64,000 bases of DNA from Glandiceps talaboti. Lineage: Eukaryota > Hemichordata > Enteropneusta > Spengelidae. Below are positions 37,800 through 49,762 of the stretch, in pieces. The notes under the pieces are model-generated. The model searched no databases. It saw only the letters and a program-made list of their open reading frames with translations, and was not told where the DNA came from. Location of the stretch: positions 1,310,001-1,374,000 of the forward strand of contig NC_135554.1 in NCBI RefSeq assembly GCF_964340395.1. Direction: 5' to 3'. How positions within the stretch are numbered: position 1 is the stretch's first letter; each line of letters begins with the position of its first letter. The position numbers and the translations under genes are program-made.

Positions 37800-38290
37800 A
37801 CTTGTGAACCTAAATCAAACAGACTTAGATATGTTGTGTCTGCTCGTTGGACATGGAAAATGCCTACTCATGTTGTGTCTCCTCGTTGGACATGGGACAT
37901 GCCTACTCTTCAAGATGACGTGATGGAATAAACCATTCAACAATAAAGGATGGGTTGGGTATGGGGGAGGGGGGGGGCTGTTCAAGCATGTTGCAAACAA
38001 AATGGCTGCCAGGCAGCCATATTTGATCATATCACGACAAAAATGGATATGCACATGTATGTCATAGAACACTGTCCTAATACCAAATTTGAATGAGATC
38101 TGTTCAAGCATGTCTGAGTTATGGCTTTGGACATAGAAAATTCGCAAACAAAATGGCTGCCAGGCGGCCATATTGGATCGTATCACGACAACAATGAATA
38201 TGCACATGTATGTCATAGAACACTGTCCTAATACCAACTTTGAATGAGATCTGTTCAAGCATGTCTGAGTTATGGCTTTGGACATGGAAA
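37800..38290. repeat. Interspersed repeat with about 150-bp duplicated module
   Basis: The module CAAACAAAATGGCTGCCAGG ... TATGCACATGTATGTCATAG ... GAATGAGATCTGTTCAAGC ... TTATGGCTTTGGACAT occurs twice (from about 37995 and 38145). The first copy contains the perfect 19-bp hairpin ATGGCTGCCAGGCAGCCAT. GTTGTGTCTNCTCGTTGGACATG is duplicated at 37833 and 37871. Confidence 0.85.
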
Positions 38291-38292
38291 AA

Positions 38293-38299
<7 letters not shown>

Positions 38300-38369
<70 letters not shown>
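38300..38369. repeat. (TA)n microsatellite
   Basis: About 70 bp of TA following an A-run. Confidence 0.97.
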
Positions 38370-38373
<4 letters not shown>

Positions 38374-38560
38374 AAAATGAAAGAAGATTTGTGTACACAC
38401 AGCCATCAGTGAACACACACAAGTTATGTACATAATGCAGGATGTATAGCTAACGAATACTATTAAACCACACTATTACACCTGACGATCCTTCGGGTGA
38501 AACGGTCCGTAGTGTAATTCCACTATGTAATATCAGACTCGTCTTCTTTCATTTTTATGT
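38369..38560. mobile_element. Penelope-like terminal region with 19-bp inverted borders
   Basis: ACATAAAAATGAAAGAAGA (38369-38387) and TCTTCTTTCATTTTTATGT (38542-38560) are perfect inverted copies bracketing the hammerhead motif. Hammerhead ribozymes occur in the pseudo-LTRs of Penelope-like elements (family knowledge), and a Penelope-like coding remnant follows at 38808. That this block is the element's terminal repeat is inference. Confidence 0.6.
38475..38518 (+). ncRNA. Candidate hammerhead ribozyme (type I, Penelope-like)
   Basis: All core parts are present in order. Stem I 5' strand ATTACAC (38475-38481). CTGACGA, the CUGANGA box (38482-38488). Short stem II TCC-TTCG-GGT (38489-38498), with CC/GG pairs and a U-U opposition at its base. 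GAAA (38499-38502). Minimal stem III in which A502-T510, C503-G509 and G504-C508 close a GTC loop. Cleavage would follow A38511, and GTGTAAT (38512-38518) pairs perfectly with stem I. The tiny stem III matches hammerheads reported in Penelope-like retroelements. The U-U mismatch in stem II may weaken it. Confidence 0.82.
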
Positions 38561-38613
38561 ATGATAGCTCTCCAAGGTGATCGAGCACTCTACTTGGCGA
38601 AAGAAGAATGAAA

Positions 38614-38769
<156 letters not shown>

Positions 38770-38807
38770 CGAGTCTAGCCGTTTTCATTTATTGTTTATA
38801 TATATAT

Positions 38808-40034
38808 GTATTTATGAACTTGTTCTTAAAAGGAATTATTTTACCTTTCATGACAGGTATTTTGTGCGGAAACGCGGCGTTGCTATGGGAAGTTGTCTTG
38901 GACCTAGTTATGCTTGTTTATTTATGTCATATCAAGAACACCTTATTTTCAGCTCGTATCAAGAGATCTTACCTGATCTATATAAACAATTTATATAGAT
39001 CAGCTTCACTCAAACTTGAGGACCTTATGCAATTTATTAACTACATATGTAATTTTAATCCTGCTATTCAGTATACTTATGATATTTCTGAACTAACTAT
39101 CAATTTCCTTGACATCTCACTTAGGATTAATGGTGATGATATAGCTACATCTGTTTTTACTAAACCTACTGATTCACATTCATATTTGCAGTATGGTTCA
39201 TCACATCCTAAGAAGTGTAAAGATTCCATTCCCTATTCACAATTACTTTGTTTACGTCGTATTTGTAGTAATGATTTGGATTTCAGAGAAAGGTCTGCTG
39301 AATTTTGCACGTACTTCCATCAACGTGGTTATCCAATGTCGGTTACCAATGCGGCTTTACTTACGGTGTCATCTTTGTCAAGGGAAGCTTGTATCAATTC
39401 ACATGATCAGAAAAGTAACAACAATCGTCCCATATTAGCTCTAACATACCATCCCTTTTCCACTAGAGTTAAGAACATTATATACAAGCATTTTAATATC
39501 TTACATTCTAATAGGGTTACCAATTCATTATTTCCTGAAGCTTGGCGTCATGATACCAGTCTTAGAGATATGGTGGTCCATACAGAACAACATGAATTGG
39601 AAGTTAATGCTTGTTCATATCCATGCGATCGTACTCGATGTGGTACATGTCGTTTCATTATTAATACTAATCATGTTTTTGACCCTAAGAACAGTGTGCC
39701 TGTTACGAGTAGATTTACTTGTATTAGTACTAACGTAGTGTATTGCATTACATGCCAGAAATGTGTTTTTTTATATATAGGTTCAACTGTACGTCGTCTT
39801 GGTGATCGTTTCGTGGAACATCTACATCTGACCAGACAAAAGAATCATAACTATCCCGTATCTATGCATTTTATTACGAACGATCACAGTGTATCAGATA
39901 TGTCTATTTCAGGAATTTGTAAGGTTTCTGGTCATGAGAAAGTATTGAGGTTGAAGGAAGAGGCAATCATTTTCCATCTCGGAATGCTGGAACCCCTTGG
40001 AATTAATAGATTATTCACGTCATATCGGGTCTAA
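38808..40034 (+). pseudogene. Penelope-like retroelement: truncated RT plus GIY-YIG endonuclease
   Basis: The RT part starts [37 protein letters not shown] in one frame, matching the Penelope-family RT block before the catalytic motif. A frameshift with a small deletion near 38975-39000 removes the expected YIDD segment. The second frame is then open to the stop at 40034: [50 protein letters not shown] and [13 protein letters not shown], all hallmarks of the RT thumb/linker. Next come a CX-rich finger ([14 protein letters not shown]) and the endonuclease [10 protein letters not shown]...[17 protein letters not shown], i.e. the Penelope form of GIY-YIG with its Arg and Glu. The RT is dead; the endonuclease part has no visible stop. 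The N-terminal RT is missing upstream of the TA tract. Confidence 0.92.
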
Positions 40035-40250
40035 TCAGGTTTTTTAAAATTTCAGATGTGTTCTTTTGGGTTCTATTTGGTGCGTGTGAATATTAGAACT
40101 GTTCACACGTATAACCGTTATTACGCGTGGTTGTCATTCTGTTCCATTACATTCAGATATATTCAGGTGTTTACTTAATATGCTTTAAGCTTGCCCATAA
40201 ACATCTCGATAAAGAATTTTTATTCAAAACTTCGGATCTATTTATTCGGA
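40035..40250 (+). other. Penelope-like 3' untranslated end
   Basis: AT-rich tail after the stop. It includes GAACTGTTCACACGTATAACCG and ends about 40250, where a LINE fragment on the opposite strand begins. No second hammerhead was found in it. Confidence 0.5.
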
Positions 40251-40850
40251 CTGACTTACAAGTTCCATATGCATTTCTATATATATAAGTACTCCAAATT
40301 CACATTCCATTGTCTCCAATAGAATTGCATGGTCAATGGTATCAAAGGCTGCGCTTAGAACAAGTAGAACCAAAAGTGCAACTTGTTTCTGACCCATACA
40401 CTCAAGTATGTCTGACATACCTTTACTGAGGACAGTCTCTGTACTGTGATATTGTCTGTACGCTGATTGATGAATTGGTAGCGGGGCACTGATCTGCATG
40501 TGAGTGGTGAGTTGATCGACAACAACCCGTTCTACTAGCTTGGAAATGAATGACAGGTTACTAACAGGTCGATAATTAGACAAGTCTATACCACCAGCTG
40601 CTTTTTTGACCAATGGTATGACGGTTGCCTCCTTCCAGACATCTGGAAATGTACCATTTTGAAGGGGGCGATTGATCATGCAGGTGATGATAGGTAGCAA
40701 GACATCGATACATTCTTTAAGTAACTACGTTGGAATAGGGTCACTTGCACACTGTTTGGACGGTGCTTTCATTATGTGTTTCTTTATTTCATCTGGTGTT
40801 ACATTAAATACATAGCTACTAATCTCTACATCTCTTCACTTCAATTTATA
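40250..40850 (-). pseudogene. LINE reverse transcriptase fragment (CR1/Jockey-like)
   Basis: The minus strand reads TPDEIKKHIMKAPSKQCASDPIPT, a TAG, then LLKECIDVLLPIITCMIN, GTFPDVWKEATVIPLVKK, LSNYRPVSNLSFISKLVERV and HQSAYRQYHSTETVL. It ends with LSAAFDTIDHAILLETM, which stops where the Penelope-like tail begins. The DPIP, NYRPVS and AFDTIDH motifs identify a non-LTR RT of the CR1/Jockey type, fingers and early palm only; the YADD part is absent. An in-frame stop and truncation show a dead copy. The endonuclease domain is not seen upstream. Confidence 0.88.
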
Positions 40851-40904
40851 CATCTATACAGTCTCACAAAATTCTTGACATATCAATACAAAAATACTAC
40901 CATT

Positions 40905-42390
40905 TCATAAAAGAAAAAATACCACCAATGGTGTTGTAGCACAACTGTACAGTTTATTAAAAATCATTATCCACATGTTGATCCATGCTAGGTATGGGTG
41001 CTCATTTCCTGAATAATTATCCAGTTGCTTATCCAGCCCTGTTGTTACCTTTGCAATATACATGATCATTTGGCTGTTGGGCGTGGTCATGTTGCTAGAC
41101 ATATTTGCTTACATATTTTGAATGTTTGATCACTGGACTATGAATCCCTGATGTCTTCTTTGCAATATTCCTGATCATTTGGCTGTTGCTATGGGTGTGA
41201 TCTTGTTGCTAGGTATATTTGCATACATTTTTTGAATATTGATTCATTTGTCTATTAATCCCTGTTATTTTCGCAATATATGCAATCATTTGGCTGTTGC
41301 TATGGACGCGGTCTTGTTGTTAGGCAAATTTACATACATTTTTTGAATGCTTATTTACTTGTCTATTAATCACTCTTGTTATCATTGTTAAATACACCAC
41401 CGTTTGGCTATTTCTATGGGTGTGGTCATGGTTGACTTTGTCGTCATTGTCTTTTTTCTTCCTTGAACTTGTATACTTTGTGGCTTGTTTATCTTTGGAA
41501 TTACTTTTTCCTGAACCACTTCTGCTTTTATCGGACTTATTGTCACTGGAAGCCTTTCCTGCCATTCCACTTACACTGACTGATTCAGATCCTTCATCCG
41601 TACCTGCTTGCGATGCTGAACTCATACCACGTACATCAAACTTTCGTCTGTATAATTCAGATTTTTGTTAGATTGTCGATCTAAACTTCAGAGTATTGTG
41701 TTCACGACCTTTCTACTTACTAGATGAGTCTCAATGCTCCTAGATGGTAGATGCAAACACTTTTGTAACTTCACTTCTAAATTTTGAAAGCCATCTTCCC
41801 ACTGCACACCTGATTCCCACGTCTGCGCAGCACAATCTCATTGAAGACCGACAATAAGATAATGACGTAATAGAATCACAATTTTACACCTAATTTGCAT
41901 TACTGATGAGATCATTATATGTTTGATGTTTCTTCATCTGTGCACCCCCACGTGCATCCCCTTAAATTTCTAGTACTAGCAGTTTTGGAATTAAAGATTT
42001 TTGACCAAAAAGACACATTTTTAGCCCTAATTTGCATATCACTGATGGACTCATCATGTCATGAACAAATCATAATTACTTACTCCTAAAAATGTTCCCA
42101 CCAAATTTCATGCCAATCTGCCTTTTACGTTTGGAGTTTAAGTTCTTTGACCAAAAATCACATTTTTTGACCCAAAACCCACATCTCTGATGCAATCATT
42201 TTCATTTGAACAATTTCTCAACTAGACACCAAAAGTAACATGGCCACCAAATATCAAAGCAATCAGTCCAGCAGTTTTTGAAATTAAGTTGTTTACACAC
42301 ACACACACACAAACAGAGAGACAGACAGACACTTAGCGATGCCTATAGCACTACTGTACCTTATCAGTTCAGTTGTGCTAAAAACAAGAA
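40905..42390 (+). repeat. Interspersed family A copy with an insertion
   Basis: AATACCACCAATGGTGTTG, TAGCACAACTG and four GGCTGTTGCTATGG modules run to about 41433. The 3' modules (CACCTAATTTGCAT, GACCAAAAAGACACATTTT, AACTAGACACCAAAAGT) resume from about 41880, then CA/ACAG microsatellite (42293-42330) and the end CAGTTGTGCTAAAAA (about 42380). Confidence 0.85.
41433..41880 (-). other. Foreign segment inside family A with a short Ser/Lys-rich ORF
   Basis: It replaces part of family A and reads on the minus strand as MSSASQAGTDEGSESVSVSG ... KSDKSRSGSGKSNSKDKQAT ... SSRKKKDNDDK (start codon about 41625). After that the ORF runs into family A sequence. The leader upstream has several stops. 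It may be the 5' end of a retroelement or a processed gene piece; no domain is recognised. Confidence 0.4.
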
Positions 42391-43330
42391 TTATGGAATT
42401 CAGTTTAGAATATTTCAAATGAAAACTTACATATTGTTTATGGTGTGTGAAAACAGTCACTGTGGTGATTGACAATGGTAGATTATGTATGATGTACCAT
42501 ATGGATAGGTGATATTGAATTAATAGTCTACCACACAATGTACCTTCTTTGAATGGCAGCATTAATTACACAACATGATGAAAACATGTCAGTAATCCAC
42601 AGTGAAGACCATGTCAAATACAGTCAACCACTTAAAGCAATACTAGTCAAATGCTTTCATATGCACTGTGTACAAATGTTTGACAGCAAATATGACTAAT
42701 CTGACCCTAGTAAAAACCATTCAACAGCAGGGGTGTGCAGGTGTTACAAATACGACTTATGACCCTAGTTTATACCACTAAATACGAGGGGTCCAGGAGT
42801 TGCAATTACGACATAAACACTATCTGACCCTAGAGTGTACCATTCAATACCCGGGGTGGTAAGGAGTTGCAAATATGACCTACACTGTATCAGACCATAG
42901 TTTGTACCATTCAACACCAGGGGTGTTATTAAAAATATGGAGTTGCAAATATGACCTATCTGAGGGTGATATGACTCACAATTTTCAAAATGTGATAAAT
43001 TTCAATCAAAACTCAATTTATAGAATGCCGTTTCTCTGTTATTACAGAATATTTTCAAAAATGTACAAGGGTAACTTGATATTTGTTTTCAACATTTGTT
43101 ATCAATTTCTAAAATATCAAATATGAAAAAAATACATGATTGTATTAAAAATATTTCATAATATGCATAATTTTTGCATAATTATATTTCTTTTTAAAAT
43201 GACAACAAGGACAACAGCCTGTTCATTTTCTTACAGAATGTTGCAATATTTTCTTTGAGGGTCATCATTAACTATGACATCCTTCAGCCTCGTCCAATGT
43301 TAGTATGATATCAAAACTTTATGGTACTGT
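42391..43330. other. Intron, no gene seen
   Basis: Weak repeats of about 65-70 bp with ACCATTCAAYACCAGGGGTG ... GAGTTGCAAATATGACC recur 3-4 times at 42710-42965; the rest is AT-rich. No coding is recognised. Confidence 0.5.
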
Positions 43331-43337
43331 ACTGTTA

Positions 43338-43572
43338 CTATACTGCTACACACACTGCTACACACACTGCTACACAAACTGCTGTACACACTGCTACACA
43401 AACTGCTGCACACACTGCTACACACACTGCTACACAAACTGCTACACACACTGCTGTACACACTGCTGTACACACTGCTACACACACTGCTACACAAACT
43501 GCTGTACACACTGCTGTACACACTGCTGCACACACTGCTACACAAACTGCTGTACACACTGCTGCACACTAA
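43338..43572. repeat. 12-bp minisatellite
   Basis: The unit is ACTGCTACACAC, with ACAAACTGCTGT variants, about 19 copies. Because 12 is a multiple of three, all frames stay open and encode Cys-Tyr-Thr-His, Ala-Thr-His-Thr or Cys-Val-Ala-Val repeats. No supporting gene structure. Confidence 0.95.
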
Positions 43573-43599
43573 ATATATTAGGTTAGCTTCCAAGTGTTA

Positions 43600-44345
43600 T
43601 GCATGTCTTACTCTGCATGTCCCTGTCACCATACAAATCTGATAGCATTACTTTGCATGTCCCTACCACCATACAAATCTCTGATAGCATATCATGTCTT
43701 ACTTTGCATGTCCCTACCATCATACAAATCTGATAGCATTACTTTGCATGTCCCTACCACCATACAAATCTCTGATAGCATATCATGTCTTACTTTGCAT
43801 GTCCCTACCATCATACAAATCTGATAGCATTACTTTGCATGTCCCTACCATCATACAAATCTGATAGCATTACTTTGCATGTCCCTACCACCAAACAAAT
43901 CTGATAGCATTACTTTGCATGTCCCTGTCACCATACAAATCTGATAGCATTACTTTGCATGTCCCTACCACCATACAAATCTGATAGCATTTCTTTGCAT
44001 GTCCCTACCACCATACAACTCTCTGATAGCATTACTTTGCATGTCCCTACCACCATACAAATCTGATAGCATTACTTTGCATGTCCCTACCACCATACAA
44101 ATCTCTGATAGCATTACTTTGCATGTCCCCTGCCACCATACAAATCTGATAGCATTTCTTTGCATGTCCCTGCCACCATACAACTCTCTGATAGCATATC
44201 ATGTCTTACTTTGCATGTCCCTGCCATCATACAAATCTCTGCATGATAACATATCATGTCTTACTTTGCATGTCCCTGTCACCATACAAATCTATGATAG
44301 CGTTTCATTTCTTACCTTGCATGTCCCTGCCACCACACAAGTCTT
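43600..44345. repeat. 40-bp tandem array with longer variants
   Basis: The unit is GATAGCATTACTTTGCATGT plus CCCTACCACCATACAAATCT, with a longer form in which CTGATAGCATATCATGTCTTA replaces the join. CTTTGCATGT resembles an octamer (POU) half-site, repeated in every unit. Confidence 0.94.
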
Positions 44346-44680
44346 TTATAAATCTGACGAAATGTGGTCCCCATTCCATTACTCTTGAAACAACACCAAA
44401 CTGTACAACAATTTAATAGAACCAAATACCAACATCCACATTCACCAACACTTGGTTGAAATTAACTAGAAGAATGTTTAAAGAAGACAGAACCACACCT
44501 ACACCATCCCACTGCATAAGTCAAGTTACTGATGGTATCCTGGTAGCAATTCACCGAGATACTTAATGTACACAGTACTAATAGGTAAATAACCTGAAAA
44601 CCTGTCCACTTTTAATCAGATAATATTCCTAAGCCTAATTACTGTAAAGTCACATTTGAAGTCATCTCATAGTTTGCTTA
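44345..44680. other. Intron, no gene seen
   Basis: Unique-looking AT-rich sequence between two arrays. Confidence 0.45.
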
Positions 44681-44683
44681 CAA

Positions 44684-45680
44684 TTGATAAATATGTCATA
44701 TCTACAGTTTTACAAGTTATTATTTTATAATTGATAAATATGTCATATCTACAGTTTTACAAGTTATTATTTTATCATTGATAAATATGTCATATCTACA
44801 GTTTTACAGGTTATTATTTTATCATTGATAAATATGTCATATCTCTACAGTTTTACAAGTTATTATTTTATAATTGATAAATATGTCATATCTACAGTTT
44901 TACAAGTTATTATTTTATCATTGATAAATATGTCATATCTACAGTTTTACAGGTTATTATTTTATCATTGATAAATATGTCATATCTCTACAGTTTTACA
45001 AGTTATTATTTTATAATTGATAAATATGTCATATCTCTACAGTTTTACAAGGTATTATTTTATAATTGATAAATATGTCATATCTGTAGTTTTACAAGTT
45101 ATTATTTTATAATTGATAAATATGTCATATCTCTACAGTTTTACAAATTATTTTAACATTGATAAATATGTCATATCTCTACAGTTTTACAAGTTATTAT
45201 TTTATAATTGATAAATATGTCATATCTGTACAGTTTTACAGGTTATTATTTTATAATTGATAAATATGTCATATCTCTACAGTTTTACAAGTTATTATTT
45301 TATCATTGATAAATATGTCATATCTCTACAGTTTTACAAGTTATTATTTTATCATTGATAAATATGTCATATCTGTACAGTTTTACAAGTTATTATTTTA
45401 TAATTGATAAATATGTCATATCTCTACAGTTTTACAAGTTATTATTTTATCATTGATAAATATGTCATATCTGTACAGTTTTACAAGTTATTATTTTACA
45501 ATTGATAAATATGTCATATCTCTACAGTTTTACAAGTTATTATTTTATCATTGATAAATATGTCATATCTGTACAGTTTTACAAGTTATTATTTTATAAT
45601 TGATAAATATGTCATATCTCTACAGTTTTACAAGTTATTATTTTATCATTGATAAATATGTCATATCTCTACAGTTTTAA
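44684..45680. repeat. 47-49-bp AT-rich tandem array, about 21 copies
   Basis: The unit is TTGATAAATATGTCATATCT plus (CT)ACAGTTTTACAAGTTATTAT plus TTTATAA. Alternation of TATAATTG and TATCATTG and of TCTCTACAG and TCTGTACAG gives a two-unit rhythm. Confidence 0.95.
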
Positions 45681-45689
45681 ATATGTCAT

Positions 45690-46005
45690 GATAGTATTCT
45701 CTACAATTCACCATGCATGTTTTACCATGCAGACTTGAATTGGTTAAATATTCATTTGCAAGGGAAATCAATCATAAGTGTAAAATAGAATAGCTGACCT
45801 ATTTTGTAAGCTGCCTTATATTTAGTCTCACTTTTCAATTGCTGAAGTAAAAGTAAACATAATATTCAACATTTAAATAGGAACATAATGAATTTAAAAT
45901 GTCTCACTGATTAGCTTAACAAAGAAATGTTTGATCTAGAATATACACAGTTTAGATTGACAGTTATTCTAATCATCCTGACAGTTCTCACTGCTTAGCT
46001 CCACA
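45690..46005. other. Intron, no gene seen
   Basis: AT-rich spacer between the 47-bp and 46-bp arrays; no feature recognised. Confidence 0.45.
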
Positions 46006-46007
46006 AT

Positions 46008-47940
46008 ATACATTTAAATATGAATGGAAGGCTAAATATGTCTTACAACCTTTATACATTTAAATATGAATGGAAGGCTAAATATGTCTTACAACCTTTA
46101 TACATTTAAATATGAATGGAAGGCTAAATATGTCTTACAACCTTTATACATTCAAATATGAATGGAAGGCTAAATATGTCTTACAACCTTTATACATTTA
46201 AATATGAATAGAAGGCTAAATATGTCTTACAACCTTTATACATTCAAATATGAATGGACGGCTAAATATGTCTTACAACCTTTATACATTTAAATATGAA
46301 TGGAAGGCTAAATATGTCTTACAACCTTTATACATTTAAATATGAATGGAAGGCTAAATATGTCTTACAACCTTTATACATTTAAATATGAATGGAAGGC
46401 TAAATATGTCTTACAACCTTTATACATTTAAATATGAATGGAAGGCTAAATATGTCTTACAACCTTTATACATTCAAATATGAATGGAAGGCTAAATATG
46501 TCTTACAACCTTTATACATTCAAATATGAATGGAAGGCTAAATATGTCTTACAACCTTTATACATTTAAATATGAATGGAAGGCTAAATATGTCTTACAA
46601 CCTTTATACATTCAAATATGAATGGAAGGCTAAATATGTCTTACAACCTTTATACATTCAAATATGAATGGAAGGCTAAATATGTCTTACAACCTTTATA
46701 CATTCAAATATGAATGGACGGCTAAATATGTCTTACAACCTTTATACATTCAAATATGAATAGAAGGCTAAATATGTCTTACAACCTTTATACATTCAAA
46801 TATGAATGGAAGGCTAAATATGTCTTACAACCTTTATACATTTAAATATGAATAGAAGGCTAAATATGTCTTACAACCTTTATACATTCAAATATGAATG
46901 GACGGCTAAATATGTCTTACAACCTTTATACATTTAAATATGAATGGAAGGCTAAATATGTCTTACAACCTTTATACATTTAAATATGAATGGAAGGCTA
47001 AATATGTCTTACAACCTTTATACATTTAAATATGAATGGAAGGCTAAATATGTCTTACAACCTTTATACATTTAAATATGAATGGAAGGCTAAATATGTC
47101 TTACAACCTTTATACATTCAAATATGAATGGAAGGCTAAATATGTCTTACAACCTTTATACATTCAAATATGAATGGAAGGCTAAATATGTCTTACAACC
47201 TTTATACATTTAAATATGAATGGAAGGCTAAATATGTCTTACAACCTTTATACATTCAAATATGAATGGAAGGCTAAATATGTCTTACAACCTTTATACA
47301 TTCAAATATGAATGGAAGGCTAAATATGTCTTACAACCTTTATACATTCAAATATGAATGGACGGCTAAATATGTCTTACAACCTTTATACATTCAAATA
47401 TGAATAGAAGGCTAAATATGTCTTACAACCTTTATACATTTAAATATGAATGGAAGGCTAAATATGTCTTACAACCTTTATACATTTAAATATGAATAGA
47501 AGGCTAAATATGTCTTACAACCTTTATACATTTAAATATGAATAGAAGGCTAAATATGTCTTACAACCTTTATACATTTAAATATGAATAGAAGGCTAAA
47601 TATGTCTTACAACCTTTATACATTCAAATATGAATGGACGGCTAAATATGTCTTACAACCTTTATACATTTAAATATGAATGGAAGGCTAAATATGTCTT
47701 ACAACCTTTATACATTTAAATATGAATGGAAGGCTAAATATGTCTTACAACCTTTATACATTTAAATATGAATGGAAGGCTAAATATGTCTTACAACCTT
47801 TATACATTCAAATATGAATAGAAGGCTAAATATGTCTTACAACCTTTATACATTTAAATATGAATGGAAGGCTAAATATGTCTTACAACCTTTATACATT
47901 CAAATATGAATGGAAGGCTAAATATGTCTTACAACCTTTA
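46008..47940. repeat. 46-bp tandem array, about 42 units, with 14-unit higher order
   Basis: The unit is ACATTTAAATATGAATGGAA plus GGCTAAATATGTCTTACAAC plus CTTTAT, with T/C, GGA/AGA and GGAAGG/GGACGG variants. GGACGG falls at 46256, 46716, 46900, 47360 and 47636. The pair spaced 460 bp recurs after 644 bp (14 units), showing a block duplication. It has no long ORFs despite its length. Confidence 0.96.
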
Positions 47941-47944
47941 GATG

Positions 47945-48765
47945 AAGGTCATTTAATCATCAGAAAAAATAGCCTCGATGGCATTGTAGCTCGCTCAACT
48001 AACTGTCTTGTTTCTAGGGATATTTGCATACAATTTTGGAATCTTTACTGACTTGCTTACCCTTTCCACTTTCATCTTTGCAATATAAACCACCATTTAG
48101 CTGTTGCTATGGGCATGGTCCTGTTGCTATGCATATTTGCATATATTTTTCAAACCTTTCATCACTTATCTACCCTGCTGTTATCTTTGTAATATGCATT
48201 GTCAGTTCACTGTTGCTAAGGGTATGGTCATGGTTGCTAGGGCAAATTGTGTCAAAATGTTTTTAACAATAATGGCAGAATAATACCTCTAGAAACATCT
48301 CCACCAAGTTTCAACCCCATTCACCATGCAGTTTCAAGATATAAGTTTTTGACCAATCTGCTCAGTAGTTTTGGAATGAAAGATTTTTGACCAAAAAGAC
48401 ACATTTGTATACCTAATTTGCATATCACTTAGGGATCATCTTGTCATTAACAGCTCTAAGACCATTCCAACCAAATTTCAGATCGATCTGTTGAGTCGAG
48501 TTTTGGAGCTTAAGTTTTTTGACCAAAAATTACATTTTTTACCCAAATCACACACCGGTGGTAAGATCATTTTGATTTGAACAATTTTCCAACTAGACAC
48601 CCAAGGTAATATACTCACCAAATATTATGGCAATCAGTCTGGTGGTTTTTAACTTTAAGTTGTTTACACACATCTACACAGACAGACAGACAGACAGACA
48701 GACACTTTACCATGCCTATAGCACTACTGACTCTTATCGATTCAGTTGTGATCAAAATATGAAGC
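47945..48765 (+). repeat. Interspersed family A, diverged copy
   Basis: GATGGCATTGTAGCTCGC-like start, TAGCTGTTGCTATGGGCATGG modules, GACCAAAAAGACACATTTG, AACTAGACACCCAAGGT, an ACAG run (48679-48704) and the tail CATGCCTATAGCACTACTG. Confidence 0.8.
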
Positions 48766-49760
48766 CGACTGATTGTTGAGAGTTGAGGTTATTGTTAAAC
48801 GCAGGTGGAGGTTATGTTTGATATAATATGCATTACATTGTAAATATGAATAAACCACTGAAATGTTGCTAAAGAAATGTCAAATATTGGCTATAAAATC
48901 AAAACATTATGTACTTGGTCCATCAACCACACCAAATTATCATGCTGCAAATTTGTGCGATATCTTAACTTGTACTGTACTAGGTTGTTAACTGTATTAG
49001 TAACATGCACTTAGCAAAGATTAAGGCGAGTGTGCCATTTAACACACATTATATATCCACCAGACATATCTGACTGACCATAGAGGGCACTATCATAATA
49101 CTACCTTTAATTTTGCTAATTGACCAGTCACCATAGCAACATGATACAGCAAGGTCACAACATATGAGTCCTTACAACTCTCAATTGTAAATCAATTTAG
49201 CAGCAATACCATTTGGCAATTGCAATTAAGTGATTCCCAAGGGAAATTTTACAGATTTGTTTCCATTTTCAATACTTCAAAGCAATGAAATGGGAATGAC
49301 AAATTTTCTCCCTAAATATCTTACAAATTGTAATAGTTGATCATGTAATTCTTCTAACTACAATAATAAACTCTCCCTGTTAAAGGATAATTGACTACAT
49401 TTTATTAAACTAAAGTACTAAGTGATACTGTATTTCAGCTGACAACATAGCTTCTTAGCTTTCATTACTTCTCATAAATATTGATATCCTGATTACAATG
49501 GACAGATAGTTTCACTTTCATGCCCTTCATATAGATGTTTTTTTTTAAGATGGCTAATTGTGATTAAACCTTGGGGTAGTTGAATACAAAATACAATTGT
49601 CAATTGTGATAGCTTTACAGACTAGTGTTTGGTGTCACTATACTTGCATGGTACATTGTGATGATAAGTCAAATTTACAACAGTCATGTCACACTACATT
49701 TGAAATTGTATCTATGATCAATATTTTCTAAGGAACCAATAATTTACACAAATTAATCAT
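48766..49760. other. Intron, no gene seen
   Basis: About 1 kb of AT-rich sequence with no repeats or coding recognised. Confidence 0.5.
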
Positions 49761-49762
49761 TA

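Noticed and set aside
41320-41625. Ser/Lys-rich ORF as an exon of the PDZ gene
   Set aside because: It lies inside a family A copy, runs into family A sequence in frame, and the phase chain from exon a to exon b is complete without it.
43300-43593. Cys/Tyr/His- or Ala/Thr-repeat proteins
   Set aside because: 12-bp minisatellite open in every frame; translation artefact.
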